NCBI GenBank assembly: GCA_019359045.1
Contig: JAHHIA010000009.1
Location: 62,001-126,000 of the forward strand
DNA from: Scytolyngbya sp. HA4215-MV1
Lineage (GTDB): Bacteria; Cyanobacteriota; Cyanobacteriia; Leptolyngbyales; Leptolyngbyaceae
DNA: 64,000 nucleotides
Reading direction: 5' to 3'
Shown here: piece by piece, positions 26,320 to 35,749 of the stretch
Position numbering within the stretch: the stretch's first letter is position 1
Layout: each line of letters starts with the position of its first letter
Notes under the pieces: generated by a model
What the model saw: the letters and a program-made list of their open reading frames with translations, nothing else
Told to the model about the DNA's origin: nothing
Databases searched by the model: none
Position numbers and translations under genes: made by a program

Positions 26320-28377
26320 CTACAGAGTGCTTTGCCAAAGCTTGATTGTGCCGTCTTTACTAGCGCTGACGATCGTCTCTCCTGGAGCATTGATTGCAAC
26401 TGCATGTACTGAATCCGTATGTCCAATGAGCTTGCTCAGTTCCTTCCCAGTTTTGACCTGCCAGAGTTTGACGGTATGGTCCATACTACCACTGACCAAC
26501 CACTCGCCATCAGGACTGAATGTCAGCGCAGTGACCGCCCAGGAGTGTCCTTGAATCTGGTGTCGCAATTCCCCGGTTGCCACATCCCAGAGGCGAATCG
26601 TGCGATCGTCCCCTCCACTTGCTAGCAAAGTTCCATCTGGGCTAAAGGCAACTGCTAGCACCGACCAGGTATGACCGGATAGAACATAACCTAGCGAAGG
26701 ATGCCCTGCTGCAGTGAGCTGGGTTAGATCCCACAAACGAACGGTACGATCGAAACTGGCGCTAGCGAGAAACCGTCCATCTGGACTGAAAGTCACAGCT
26801 GTAACCTGTAATCCATGTCCGTTCAGGATGCAGCATACTTGAGCACTCTCCACATCCCAAAGTCGAATGGTTTTGTCCCAACTGCCACTTGCCAGAAGGT
26901 GTCCCGCAGGATGAAAAGCAACTGATCGCACCGTATGAGTATGTCCACACAATTGACTGATCGGGGCTTGGGTCTGTATGTTCCAGAGTCGAATGGTTTT
27001 GTCGTCGCTACCACTTGCCAGGAGATCTCCGGCTGGATGGAGCGCCATCGATCGCACTGCCTGAGAATGTCCGCTCAGGGTGTAGCGATGGGTTCTGGTC
27101 AGCAAATCCCAGACTTGTAGCGTTGTGTCCTCTCTGCCACTGACCAAAATTTCTCCCGTCGTAGAGGGAGATTTGCTACCCATTGCGATCGCATAAATGC
27201 TGGCAATACGATTGCCAGTCAGGCTAGCAACACATTGCCAAAGCTGGCGTGGATGAACCGGGGCTTCGGTTGCCTTTTCAGAAAAGTGAGCATCCCAGTT
27301 GAGAATTGAGATGGCTTGTATCACTGCATCGGCAGATTGAAAACGACGACTCAGCGCACTTTCAATCAACTGATCCAGAATCTCAGCCAGAGCATTACTC
27401 ACTGTTGCATTGCCAATTTTTGCCTGTCGCTCAGTCAGCAACTTGCGCCAGATCCAGCAGTGATTGACCCCATCGAATAAATCAAACGGAGAAAGCTGGG
27501 TCAACAAATGAATGCAGGTCACCCCCAGACTGTACAAATCGCTGGCAAACACTGCCTTGCCTCGAAGTTGTTCTGGGGCAACATATTCGGCGCTGCCAAT
27601 GCTGGTGCCAGGTTTCACGAGATCGATCGCTTGCACCCGTTTTGCGGCTCCAAAATCGACCAATACCAAACTCCCCGGTTCCATTGGGAGATCAGGAGTG
27701 GGAAGTTGCAAATCAGCAGGGACGCTTGAACGCAGCAACTCGTTCTGGTGTTGTGAGGATGATGCCGATCGGCGAATAATATTGGCAGGTTTGATGTCTC
27801 GATGGATCACCTGATGGTCATGCATAAACTTCAGTACGGGGAGCAAATCCGTTAACACCTGCCAGATCTGCGTTTCGCTGAAAGCTCCCTGCTCTGCCAA
27901 CTCAGTTGCCAAACTGGTGCCTGCGATCCATTCCTGTACCAGGTAAAGAATTTGATTTTCTTCAAAAAATGCTAGTAAGCAAGGGATCTGGGGATGGTTG
28001 CCCAATTCTGCCAGTTGTTGCGCTTCCTGCTGAAAGCGTTGAGTTGATCGTGCTAGCACATCAGGGATCTGGTTGTGCGGCAAGAGCTGCTTGATCACGC
28101 AAAGACGATCGGGAAGGGAGGAGGAGGAGGCGATCGAAGCAGCTTGAAATTTGGGATGCAAGCTCTCTTCACTGCTTAATTCCTGGCTCTTGGCTCCTGG
28201 CTCCTGACTCCCTCCTTCATCGATCGCCAAAAACGTCCGACCAAATCCCCCCTGCCCAATCAATCGCATGGGGCGGTAACGGTTTTGCAAGCGCAAGAAA
28301 GAACCGCAAGCCTGACAGCAGTCTACTACATCAGGATTTTGCGGTTCTTGACAGTTTGGGTTTAGACAATAGGACAT
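26320..28377 (-). CDS. Ser/Thr protein kinase with zinc ribbon and seven WD40 repeats
   Basis: The 685-residue protein starts with a short zinc-ribbon-like segment (Cys 4, 9, 21 and 24). A Hanks-type kinase domain follows: glycine loop GQGGFGRTF near 41, catalytic loop HRDIKPANI near 195, then DFGAAKR and the APE-like YVAPEQLRG. From about residue 390 seven WD40 units run to the end, most with GH...WD or GH...WQ, predicting one full beta-propeller. This kinase-WD40 design is well known in cyanobacteria. No transmembrane helix was seen. The propeller presumably recruits partners; substrates are unknown. Confidence 0.93.
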   Translation of the reverse strand: MSYCLNPNCQEPQNPDVVDCCQACGSFLRLQNRYRPMRLIGQGGFGRTFLAIDEGGSQEPGAKSQELSSEESLHPKFQAASIASSSSLPDRLCVIKQLLPHNQIPDVLARSTQRFQQEAQQLAELGNHPQIPCLLAFFEENQILYLVQEWIAGTSLATELAEQGAFSETQIWQVLTDLLPVLKFMHDHQVIHRDIKPANIIRRSASSSQHQNELLRSSVPADLQLPTPDLPMEPGSLVLVDFGAAKRVQAIDLVKPGTSIGSAEYVAPEQLRGKAVFASDLYSLGVTCIHLLTQLSPFDLFDGVNHCWIWRKLLTERQAKIGNATVSNALAEILDQLIESALSRRFQSADAVIQAISILNWDAHFSEKATEAPVHPRQLWQCVASLTGNRIASIYAIAMGSKSPSTTGEILVSGREDTTLQVWDLLTRTHRYTLSGHSQAVRSMALHPAGDLLASGSDDKTIRLWNIQTQAPISQLCGHTHTVRSVAFHPAGHLLASGSWDKTIRLWDVESAQVCCILNGHGLQVTAVTFSPDGRFLASASFDRTVRLWDLTQLTAAGHPSLGYVLSGHTWSVLAVAFSPDGTLLASGGDDRTIRLWDVATGELRHQIQGHSWAVTALTFSPDGEWLVSGSMDHTVKLWQVKTGKELSKLIGHTDSVHAVAINAPGETIVSASKDGTIKLWQSTL

Positions 28378-28470
28378 GAGGGAAAAAGCTTTCGCTTACA
28401 GGGGTGAGTGTCAAGTTTTGAGTGTTGGGCTTTGAATCTAATCTCTTTCCATCAAACACCCATTTCCCGA

Positions 28471-28512
28471 CTCACTCATCCACTCACCCACTCATCTACT
28501 CATTCATCCATC
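28471..28512. repeat. ACTCATCC-type simple repeat
   Basis: A run of degenerate CACTCATC / CACTCACC units lies between the SPFH gene and the kinase gene, both on the minus strand. It is a low-complexity array, with no coding sense despite being open in one frame. Confidence 0.6.
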
Positions 28513-28521
28513 GACTTCACG

Positions 28522-30663
28522 CTACGAACGGGTCTCATTCTGCAAGATGGATTCAATGTCTGCGGTTAAATCGGGAACAGCCGACGGCTCAACGGGAGAT
28601 GGCACTCCATTGGTCGCTTTTGGTGGCGAGATTGCAGATTGTCCCGGTTGTTTCCCCGTTTGGTTCCATAAGATCATGGATAGTAAACCATCGACCAGCC
28701 CATTGCCACCACCACTGCTGCCGCCGACCATGATATCGGGAATCAGACGTACTTGTCGATCGCCAATAATCTGCATCAGTTGCATGGCGGTGTAGCCTTG
28801 GGCACCCAGCGCCACCACACCGGCTCGGTAGGTTTCGGCTCTGGCTTTCCCTGTCGAGCGGATAGCATCGGCTTCACCAGCTGCCCGAAGCCGAATGGCT
28901 TCGGCTTCGCCCGTTGCCTGCTTCACCTGAGAGTTTGCCTGCAATTCGGCAATATTGACGTTTTGCTCCGATCTCACCAAATCTTGCTGAATGTTTGCCA
29001 GGGCAGTTTCTCGAACCAACTGCTGCCGCTGGGTTTGTGCCATCTGTTGCACTTCGTAAGTTTTGCGCTGTTCTTCAGCAATTTTACGATCGGTCTGGGT
29101 CTGCATCAGTTCCGCTGGCGGCTGGATATCGCCAATCAGGGTATCGATCGCCTGGACATCATAACTCCGTAGCGCAGTTTTAATATACTCAGACGCTTCC
29201 GCTTGCCGCTCGCTTCGGGCGCTGAGGAAATCCAGCACCGTATAGTCTTGGGCAGAGTTGCGGAAATAGTTACCGATCGTAGGTTCCAGCACATGATCCA
29301 CTAGGTTTTGCATCGCACCCACGCGGGAGATCACCTTAGGCGCATCCAGCGCTCCCACATGGATAATCTGGGCGATTTCCAAATCAAAGGCAAAGCCATC
29401 ACGCGATCGCACACTGAGCGACTGCAGTTTTTCGTCATAGTTGTGACGCTCCGTCCGCCCCGACCAGTTCAGCACAATGTTGGTAGTGGGCACCAGTTCC
29501 ACCTTCATCACACGAGTGTTAATGGGATGTTTACCGGGATAGAGGGGATCAGTCCATACGCCCTTATGTCCGGGATTGACCAGATCACCATGGGTAAAGG
29601 AAGCACCACTCACATCTTCATGGGCTTTGCCTACAAAAGAAATCACGACGCCCACGTAGCCAATCGGGATCTCGGTCATGGGCACCTGCTCCACCTGCAC
29701 AAACCAGGGGTTAAGGTTCCAGGAACCCGACAACAGAATCTGCTCTTGCAAACCTCGTCGCCCCCCTGTCTGAATGAATTTCTGACTATTTTGGAAGTTT
29801 TCGTGACCTGGGATGGTTGAGCCCGCAATTTCTCCCGGCTCGATCGGTGCCCCATCTAGAGTGGTCACAATCCCCACCTTATCCGATTGCACCGTGTAGA
29901 CTCGCAACTTATCAGGACTCATGCCATGCTTGCTGGCATTCTCGGCAGTAATTACTTTAAACAGCGCCGTGTTGATGCGGTAAGTCCCGGCAGTTAGAAA
30001 ACCCATCTGTCGACCTTTTTCACCACCATTGGTCAGAAATTTGCGAGCATCCTGAAAATTATCGCAGGGCACAATTTTGCCTAGAATTCGCTCCGAGGGA
30101 ATCGAGACGCCATCATTGGCAAGCAATAGGGCAATTTCTCCCTGGTGCACAGACACAACTGGTTCTTTCCGAACCGAAAACTGCCAGGGCCAAAAGCCAA
30201 AGTGCCAACCGGGAGCCAGTGTATCTGCCTGATAGCCACTTTCTCCGTTCAGTGCAATGAGTCGTCCAGGGGGCAAAGATTTGCCAGTGGAGAATTTTTT
30301 CACAATAATGCCGACTTCCCCTTCCCCAATCACGACCAATCCGGTAAGGGATGTAAAACCGATAACACCGACAATCACAATGCCGCCGATCGTCATTAGG
30401 GGGATCAAGTTGCCGAAAAATCCAGATTGTACCTGTGCCAGTGGCAAGGTGGCAACGGGCACAGCTTCTTGTTTCAGGTTTACGGTGGCAGCCGTCAAAC
30501 TGGGCGTTTGGCTAAATTCGGGGAGACTCACACGACTGGTCGCCGAACCACTAGCACTGGCGACTCCCGCTGAAGCGATCGCCAGCGAAGCTGCCACTGA
30601 TGCGACGAAAGGAACCGCTTTAGTACACTGGCGCAGGCGTTGAAACAATGGATGCCTTTTCAT
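28522..30663 (-). CDS. SPFH/Band 7 (flotillin-like) membrane protein
   Basis: From ATG at 30663 (MKRHPLFQRL) the protein has about 713 residues; the frame opens earlier (30750) but without a plausible start context. It has a hydrophobic, alanine-rich leader (about 17-40), a second membrane helix (about residues 90-125) and an extended SPFH/band-7 domain. A long charged helix rich in Gln/Arg/Glu follows (QMAQTQRQQLVRETALANIQ), ending in AEAIRLRAAGEADAIRSTG, the flotillin-type repeat. Such proteins form oligomeric membrane scaffolds. It lies upstream of the kinase on the same strand, separated by 144 bases. Confidence 0.88.
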   Translation of the reverse strand: MKRHPLFQRLRQCTKAVPFVASVAASLAIASAGVASASGSATSRVSLPEFSQTPSLTAATVNLKQEAVPVATLPLAQVQSGFFGNLIPLMTIGGIVIVGVIGFTSLTGLVVIGEGEVGIIVKKFSTGKSLPPGRLIALNGESGYQADTLAPGWHFGFWPWQFSVRKEPVVSVHQGEIALLLANDGVSIPSERILGKIVPCDNFQDARKFLTNGGEKGRQMGFLTAGTYRINTALFKVITAENASKHGMSPDKLRVYTVQSDKVGIVTTLDGAPIEPGEIAGSTIPGHENFQNSQKFIQTGGRRGLQEQILLSGSWNLNPWFVQVEQVPMTEIPIGYVGVVISFVGKAHEDVSGASFTHGDLVNPGHKGVWTDPLYPGKHPINTRVMKVELVPTTNIVLNWSGRTERHNYDEKLQSLSVRSRDGFAFDLEIAQIIHVGALDAPKVISRVGAMQNLVDHVLEPTIGNYFRNSAQDYTVLDFLSARSERQAEASEYIKTALRSYDVQAIDTLIGDIQPPAELMQTQTDRKIAEEQRKTYEVQQMAQTQRQQLVRETALANIQQDLVRSEQNVNIAELQANSQVKQATGEAEAIRLRAAGEADAIRSTGKARAETYRAGVVALGAQGYTAMQLMQIIGDRQVRLIPDIMVGGSSGGGNGLVDGLLSMILWNQTGKQPGQSAISPPKATNGVPSPVEPSAVPDLTADIESILQNETRS

Positions 30664-30858
30664 AAATTTCTGCTTTTGCAGTAAATAAAGAAGTAATTGT
30701 CCAGAACCGAGCCGACTCCTCACCCCGTGGCTCAAAGACTGCTCTTTCACGCAACTTCTCTGAGCGGATCTCGGTTAAGGACAACAAGTGACTACCTGTG
30801 CGAATCGTTACATTCCCGATTTCTTGATAAGAAACTGGCACATCTAGAATCGTCCAGT

Positions 30859-33800
30859 TTAGTTCACTGCAAAAGTCAGTACAGTTTCATCCACACCCTT
30901 GAGTTTGAGCGGGCTAAATTTAGTAATTTCTTCCTCTCCCAGGTAATCGGCAACAGCAGCCGAAACCAGAATGGCATCAGGTTCGGCGGCTTCTTGGATA
31001 CGGGAAGCAATGTTGACGCTAGGTCCGATCGCGGTATAGTCTGCCCGTTCAGCCGCCCCAAACATGCCAACGACTGCTGTGCCCTGATGGATACCACACC
31101 GGAACTGCACCTGACTAATCCCCTGTTCTTGCCAACGCTGATTGAGTTTGTGGAGCGAATGACGCATCTGGCGGGCAGCGGCAATGGCGCGACGAACCTG
31201 CTCATTGGGAGTTAACTCCTCCGGCGCACCAAACAGCGCCAGAATGGCATCTCCCATAAATTTGTCTACGGTGCCACCATTCTCAAACACCACATGGGTC
31301 ATTTCTGCTAGATATTCGTTCAGCAACTCCGCGACCCGCCGCGATCGCAACGTATTAGAAAGCTGTGTAAAGCCAATGATGTCGCTGAACAGTACCGTAA
31401 TCAGACGTGGTTCCGGACGCAGGTCTAACATCAGTTCCCCCTGGGCTGCTCGTGCGACTAACGAGGGGGGTAGAAATCGCCGTAGCACTGATTCAGTCAG
31501 GTAGGTGTTGAGTTCTGCCACTCGTCGCTCATTTTCTTTTAGCGCAAGCAAATTGCGGACTTCCGCCAGGACTTCGCGATCGCTAAAGGGTTTCGACAAA
31601 TACGCATCGGCTCCTTGCTCAATGCCTTCAAGTCGCGTATCTTCATCTACTTTGGCAGTCAGAAGGATGATAGGCGTCCCTTTCAGAGCTTCATCCTCAC
31701 GAATCATCCGGATCATATCTAGCCCGGAGACCATTGGCATCATCAAATCTGCCACGATCAGATGAGGCTGACGGGACTGGGCGATCTGAAAGCCTTCAGC
31801 ACCATTTCGAGCGACAAAGACCTGATAGTCATGCTCCCTCAAAATGCTCGACAGATAAGCTCGCAAGTCGGGATTATCATCCACAATCAAAATTCGAGAG
31901 CGCTTTTGGTCAGCCGCATCAACCGCATCATCATCCTTGGCAACTTGGGTAAAATCTTGCTGGAACTCAATTTCTACATCTGCCAGCTCTATCGCCGCTC
32001 GACCCGGTTGAACCTCTGCCTGCACCTCAATCACTTGGTCGGTGGGCAAATGAGCAATGCCTGTCTGTAGCCAAACCGTAAACGTTGTCCCCTCCCCATA
32101 AATAGACTCTACCGAAACTTGCCCCCGGTGCAGTTCTACCAACTCTTTGACCAATGCGAGTCCCAACCCACTGCCTTCATAGCTGCGATTGGTCGAGCCT
32201 TCTGCCTGACGAAATCGCTCAAACAGGTGAGGAATCTGATCAGGACGAATACCGATACCAGTATCCACAACTCTCAATAAACAGTGATCTCCAGCCGGTT
32301 GCAGACTAACTGTGATGCTACCTCCCTCGGAAGTGAACTTCATCGCATTTGACAGTAGGTTGTAAAGCACCTTGTCAAATTTTTCGAGATCGAGATAAAT
32401 CTGAGGACAGGGAACGAGTTGAGTCAGCAGACGAATATTTTTTTTGTCACAATAAGGACGAAAGGATTCCACGGTCTGTCTGACAAATCCCACCAGATCG
32501 CAAGGGCGAAAACTCGGTTGCATGCGTCCCGCATCCAATCGTTGCAGATCTAACAGTTGGTTGACGAGGCGAAGCAACCGACGAGAATTGCGCAGACAAA
32601 TAGTGGCTTGCTCATAAGTCAATCCTTGCTTTTGTGCCGCTGCAGATTCGAGTGGACCGATCATCAAGGTCAAAGGGGTCCGAAATTCGTGCGAAATATT
32701 TTGGAAAAACTCGGTTTTTTGCCGATCGAGTGCCAGCAGTTGTTCCGCCTGTTGTCGAGTTTTCTGATAGAGACGAGCTTGTTGCACCGCGATCGCAGCT
32801 TGAGCTGCCACAGCCTGCGCCAATTCAATTTCCTCAGTTTGCCACTGACGCGACTGATTGTTTTGCCGTAGAGAAATACTGCCAATAATGTCGCCGTCAG
32901 AAATCAGAGGCACCACCAGTAGCGCTCTAGCAGGTAACCGAAAAGGTAGATCGGTTAGGTTCATTTCCGGATGTTGTCGGAGATCGTGCAACACAACCGG
33001 CTGATGGGTAAGGAGTAATTGTTTCAGGACTGGGTTGCCATCGATCGGCACCATCGACTGTGGCAACTGACGCGGTGACTGCTCACTGTCCTGAAACGGC
33101 AATGTATAAGCAAACTGAGTTTGATTGAGCGCATCATGTAACCCGACACATTGCACAAATTCATCTTGCTCAGTCCATAACGACAACGCGCAACCATCTG
33201 CATGTAACGCCTGTCCTAATTTTTGGGTAATGGCAGCAAAAATTTCTTGCGGGTCAAGACTAGAACGAATTGCAGTTGTAATGGTATTGATCAGCACTTC
33301 CCGCTTCGCCAATGCGCGAACCTGTTCATAGGCTCTTGCCTGGGACAGTGCCAGTGCTGCCTGATCGGCGACCATCACCACCAGTTGCACTTCATCATCA
33401 TTCCAGTAGCGGGGTTCTCCACATTGGTGGAGTGCGAGTACTGCTGTCAACTCTTGCTGACAGATCAAGGGCACCAATAGACTTGATCGAATATCGGCCT
33501 CCTGGTACGCCTGCCGCCGCACTCCACCTTCATCAACATCGGACTGGAATCGATCGTCAGTTTCCACATCATGAATGACCTGAACATGATAAATTTCCCA
33601 AATTGTTTGAGCCAGGGCAGCGGTATTGGGAATGGGCTGCAAGTGATGCGGTTTATCGATTTCAGGCGGTTGATAGAGTTTGGGGTCTGGTACGAGGGGT
33701 GCATCCAATAAGCTCCATGCATCATCTAGGGGATGAGGGGTCCCCATATAGATAAAGCAGTCCTCTTCCATGCGGTCATTTTGAAAAGGACGTAGAATGC

Positions 33801-34341
33801 CGCAACTGACCTCAAACATACTGCCGATCGTCTCGACGATCGTCTGAAGAATCTGTTGGGAGGTCATCGCACTACGGATGGTGTTGGTCACTGCATTGAG
33901 TAGCGATTCTTGCCGCAGCGATCGACGCAATTCTTGCGTCCTTGCCCGTAGGACGTTGTGAGTATCCACTGCCTGTCGAACCACAGCTTTTAGCTCTTCG
34001 TCATCCCAGGGCTTGGTGACATACTTAAAAACTTTGCCAGAGTTAATCGCTTCTACCAGATCTTCAACATCGGTATACCCAGTCAAAATAATCCGAATAA
34101 TGTCGGGATACTGCGTCGCTGTCAAACTCAAAAACTCTGTTCCACTCATCATCGGCATACGCTGATCCGAGATGATGACAGCAATATCACCCTCTTTTGC
34201 CAGAATTTCTAGCGCAGTTGGGGCATTTTCTGCCCTTAGAACTTTAAATTCTCGATGAAAGGTGCGATAAAGCAAGTCCAAATTATCTGGCTCGTCATCG
34301 ACCACCAGCAGTTTTGGCTTTTTAATCCCTTGAGACTTCAT
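30859..34341 (-). CDS. Hybrid histidine kinase fused to adenylate/guanylate cyclase
   Basis: The likely start is ATG 34341 (MKSQGIKKPK); the frame begins at 34389. Domain order: receiver 1 (phospho-Asp in VIISDQRMP), two GAF domains, HisKA (His in ISHEFRTPLTL), HATPase with the N and G boxes (NLLSNAMKF, DTGIGI, GSGLGLAL), and receiver 2 (VADLMMPMVSG). A class III cyclase domain is C-terminal (LFSDIIGFTQL, VDKFMGDAILALFG, DYTAIGPSVNIASR). Both metal aspartates are present, so cyclic nucleotide synthesis is plausible. No transmembrane helix: a cytosolic phosphorelay-controlled cyclase. It resembles CyaC-type cyanobacterial adenylate cyclases. Divergent from the NRPS gene across 1.4 kb. Confidence 0.93.
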   Translation of the reverse strand: MKSQGIKKPKLLVVDDEPDNLDLLYRTFHREFKVLRAENAPTALEILAKEGDIAVIISDQRMPMMSGTEFLSLTATQYPDIIRIILTGYTDVEDLVEAINSGKVFKYVTKPWDDEELKAVVRQAVDTHNVLRARTQELRRSLRQESLLNAVTNTIRSAMTSQQILQTIVETIGSMFEVSCGILRPFQNDRMEEDCFIYMGTPHPLDDAWSLLDAPLVPDPKLYQPPEIDKPHHLQPIPNTAALAQTIWEIYHVQVIHDVETDDRFQSDVDEGGVRRQAYQEADIRSSLLVPLICQQELTAVLALHQCGEPRYWNDDEVQLVVMVADQAALALSQARAYEQVRALAKREVLINTITTAIRSSLDPQEIFAAITQKLGQALHADGCALSLWTEQDEFVQCVGLHDALNQTQFAYTLPFQDSEQSPRQLPQSMVPIDGNPVLKQLLLTHQPVVLHDLRQHPEMNLTDLPFRLPARALLVVPLISDGDIIGSISLRQNNQSRQWQTEEIELAQAVAAQAAIAVQQARLYQKTRQQAEQLLALDRQKTEFFQNISHEFRTPLTLMIGPLESAAAQKQGLTYEQATICLRNSRRLLRLVNQLLDLQRLDAGRMQPSFRPCDLVGFVRQTVESFRPYCDKKNIRLLTQLVPCPQIYLDLEKFDKVLYNLLSNAMKFTSEGGSITVSLQPAGDHCLLRVVDTGIGIRPDQIPHLFERFRQAEGSTNRSYEGSGLGLALVKELVELHRGQVSVESIYGEGTTFTVWLQTGIAHLPTDQVIEVQAEVQPGRAAIELADVEIEFQQDFTQVAKDDDAVDAADQKRSRILIVDDNPDLRAYLSSILREHDYQVFVARNGAEGFQIAQSRQPHLIVADLMMPMVSGLDMIRMIREDEALKGTPIILLTAKVDEDTRLEGIEQGADAYLSKPFSDREVLAEVRNLLALKENERRVAELNTYLTESVLRRFLPPSLVARAAQGELMLDLRPEPRLITVLFSDIIGFTQLSNTLRSRRVAELLNEYLAEMTHVVFENGGTVDKFMGDAILALFGAPEELTPNEQVRRAIAAARQMRHSLHKLNQRWQEQGISQVQFRCGIHQGTAVVGMFGAAERADYTAIGPSVNIASRIQEAAEPDAILVSAAVADYLGEEEITKFSPLKLKGVDETVLTFAVN

Positions 34342-35749
34342 GCACCAAGCCCCCACAACAAAAGCAGTTGTAACTGTTGAATCCGGCACACGGGTCTCAA
34401 GATCCGCACGATCGGTGGCTTGTCTTGCATCGAACCACGTTTCTGCCCTATCTCCAAGTGCGCAATGACTGCCATTGGCTTAATTTGATGGTGCCAGGTT
34501 AGGGAGTTTGACTGGGTTGCACCCATGAATTTTTGGGTACTCTCGCAAGAGAAATGTCTGAAAAAAAGCTCGAAAAAGAAATTTTGTCCTTCGCCGAATG
34601 AGCCGGAAGGACGCTTTGACTGAAGCTGCTTTTCAATAAATTTTTCAGGCAAATCACTGTTGAAGACGACAAGACGCATGTGCAAGCAAACAAGAAGCTC
34701 TTTGCTAGCCTTTAATAAAGTTTCCCCAAAAAAGTCTGGTGGTAACTTTTGCGGGGGAACCCTGATCATAAAAATCCCCAATTCATTAATAGACTGCGGC
34801 TTGAGCTCAGTTCAGAAAATCGCTTCCAGCGAAAATTAGCCCAATAGCCCCTGAGCGAATCGCTCGGCTATCACTCAGCAAAGACAATTGAGAGCTCCTG
34901 CAAACCTTCCGAGTACTCAGGAATTTTCGATTACGCTTTCAAAACTTTATCCACAGAGGATGCACTCCTTCGTCTATCCTAAATTCTTTCCGAAAATTTC
35001 TTGCGAGCAACGTCACTTCCAGTGTCCCTACCTGAATATAAATGCCTGAACTGAAACGATAGATGCTGTCAGGACTCATGCTGTTTCGTTGTACGTTTGA
35101 TTTTTGCTTGAATAGGCACCTCCTTAGAAATTATGGTTGAAATTGACTGATCTTGCCATTCCATCGCTGAAATGGTTGGCTACCCCGCTACGATACACAA
35201 CGCGATGGGAACAGCACAGCGATTAGTACAGAAGCAATTAGAAGAATAGCATTGTCGGATAGTCGGATAGTTGGAAAGGGACTCTTCTCTTTACCTAGAG
35301 AGAATGAGTATCCAAGATTACAGTCCGGTCGGTCAAGTTTTCACATGAAAAAAGATTTAGGTGATAACCGGGATCACTCATTTTTTGCCAATGAGTCACT
35401 CGTTTATTCTGGCGAAATCACTGGTGTTTTGAGGGCAGATTGATACGTTTGAAGAAGGGAAATTGACGCTTTGAATCTCTGAGATGTCGATGAGTGATAG
35501 AAAAAATCATCGTATTAAAAGTTACCTGGTATATTTCTTGCTTAACTTTTAAAGTTTGTCTGCCCAATCGGTAAAACGCGTTTTACGAGCTTATACCCTC
35601 ACCCCTTGCAAAAACTGGCTTTCTAGCAGTCAAGATATTCTTTGATCGCTGCCAACAAATTTCAATCCTTAGGGTTTATTTTCTGGCATTTAGTCCCGCA
35701 CTAGAGTGTAGCCTACCCTCTACTCATCTCTCCAGCTGAAGGAAAAATC
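34342..35749. other. 1.4-kb intergenic region upstream of the NRPS operon
   Basis: No credible gene. A 147-codon minus-strand frame (34338-34781) covers the leader of the hybrid cyclase, and a 63-codon plus frame lies at 35252-35443; neither has family features or a good start. Structures seen: ACTCATT/AATGAGT arms (35376-35396), AACTTT-T-AAAGTT (35544-35556) and a 16-base palindrome (35571-35586). The length is unusual here and suggests long leaders and promoters for the two divergent signalling units. Confidence 0.5.
35571..35586. promoter_or_regulatory. 16-bp perfect palindrome upstream of the NRPS gene
   Basis: GTAAAACGCGTTTTAC is a perfect 16-base palindrome about 165 bases before the NRPS start. 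A smaller palindrome (35544-35556) lies just upstream. Such symmetry without a T-run is more like a dimeric regulator site than a terminator. The regulator is not identified. Confidence 0.45.

Noticed and set aside
28422-28733. Plus-strand frame translating Ser/Thr/His-rich repeats
   Set aside because: It is a translation of the simple repeat and the antisense of the SPFH gene end.
34338-34781. A 147-codon minus-strand frame upstream of the hybrid kinase-cyclase
   Set aside because: No recognisable family, poor start context, and it overlaps the leader and start of the sensor gene; composition looks like leader DNA.
35252-35443. A 63-codon plus-strand frame in the long intergenic region
   Set aside because: No ribosome site or family features; contains part of a hairpin; more likely chance.
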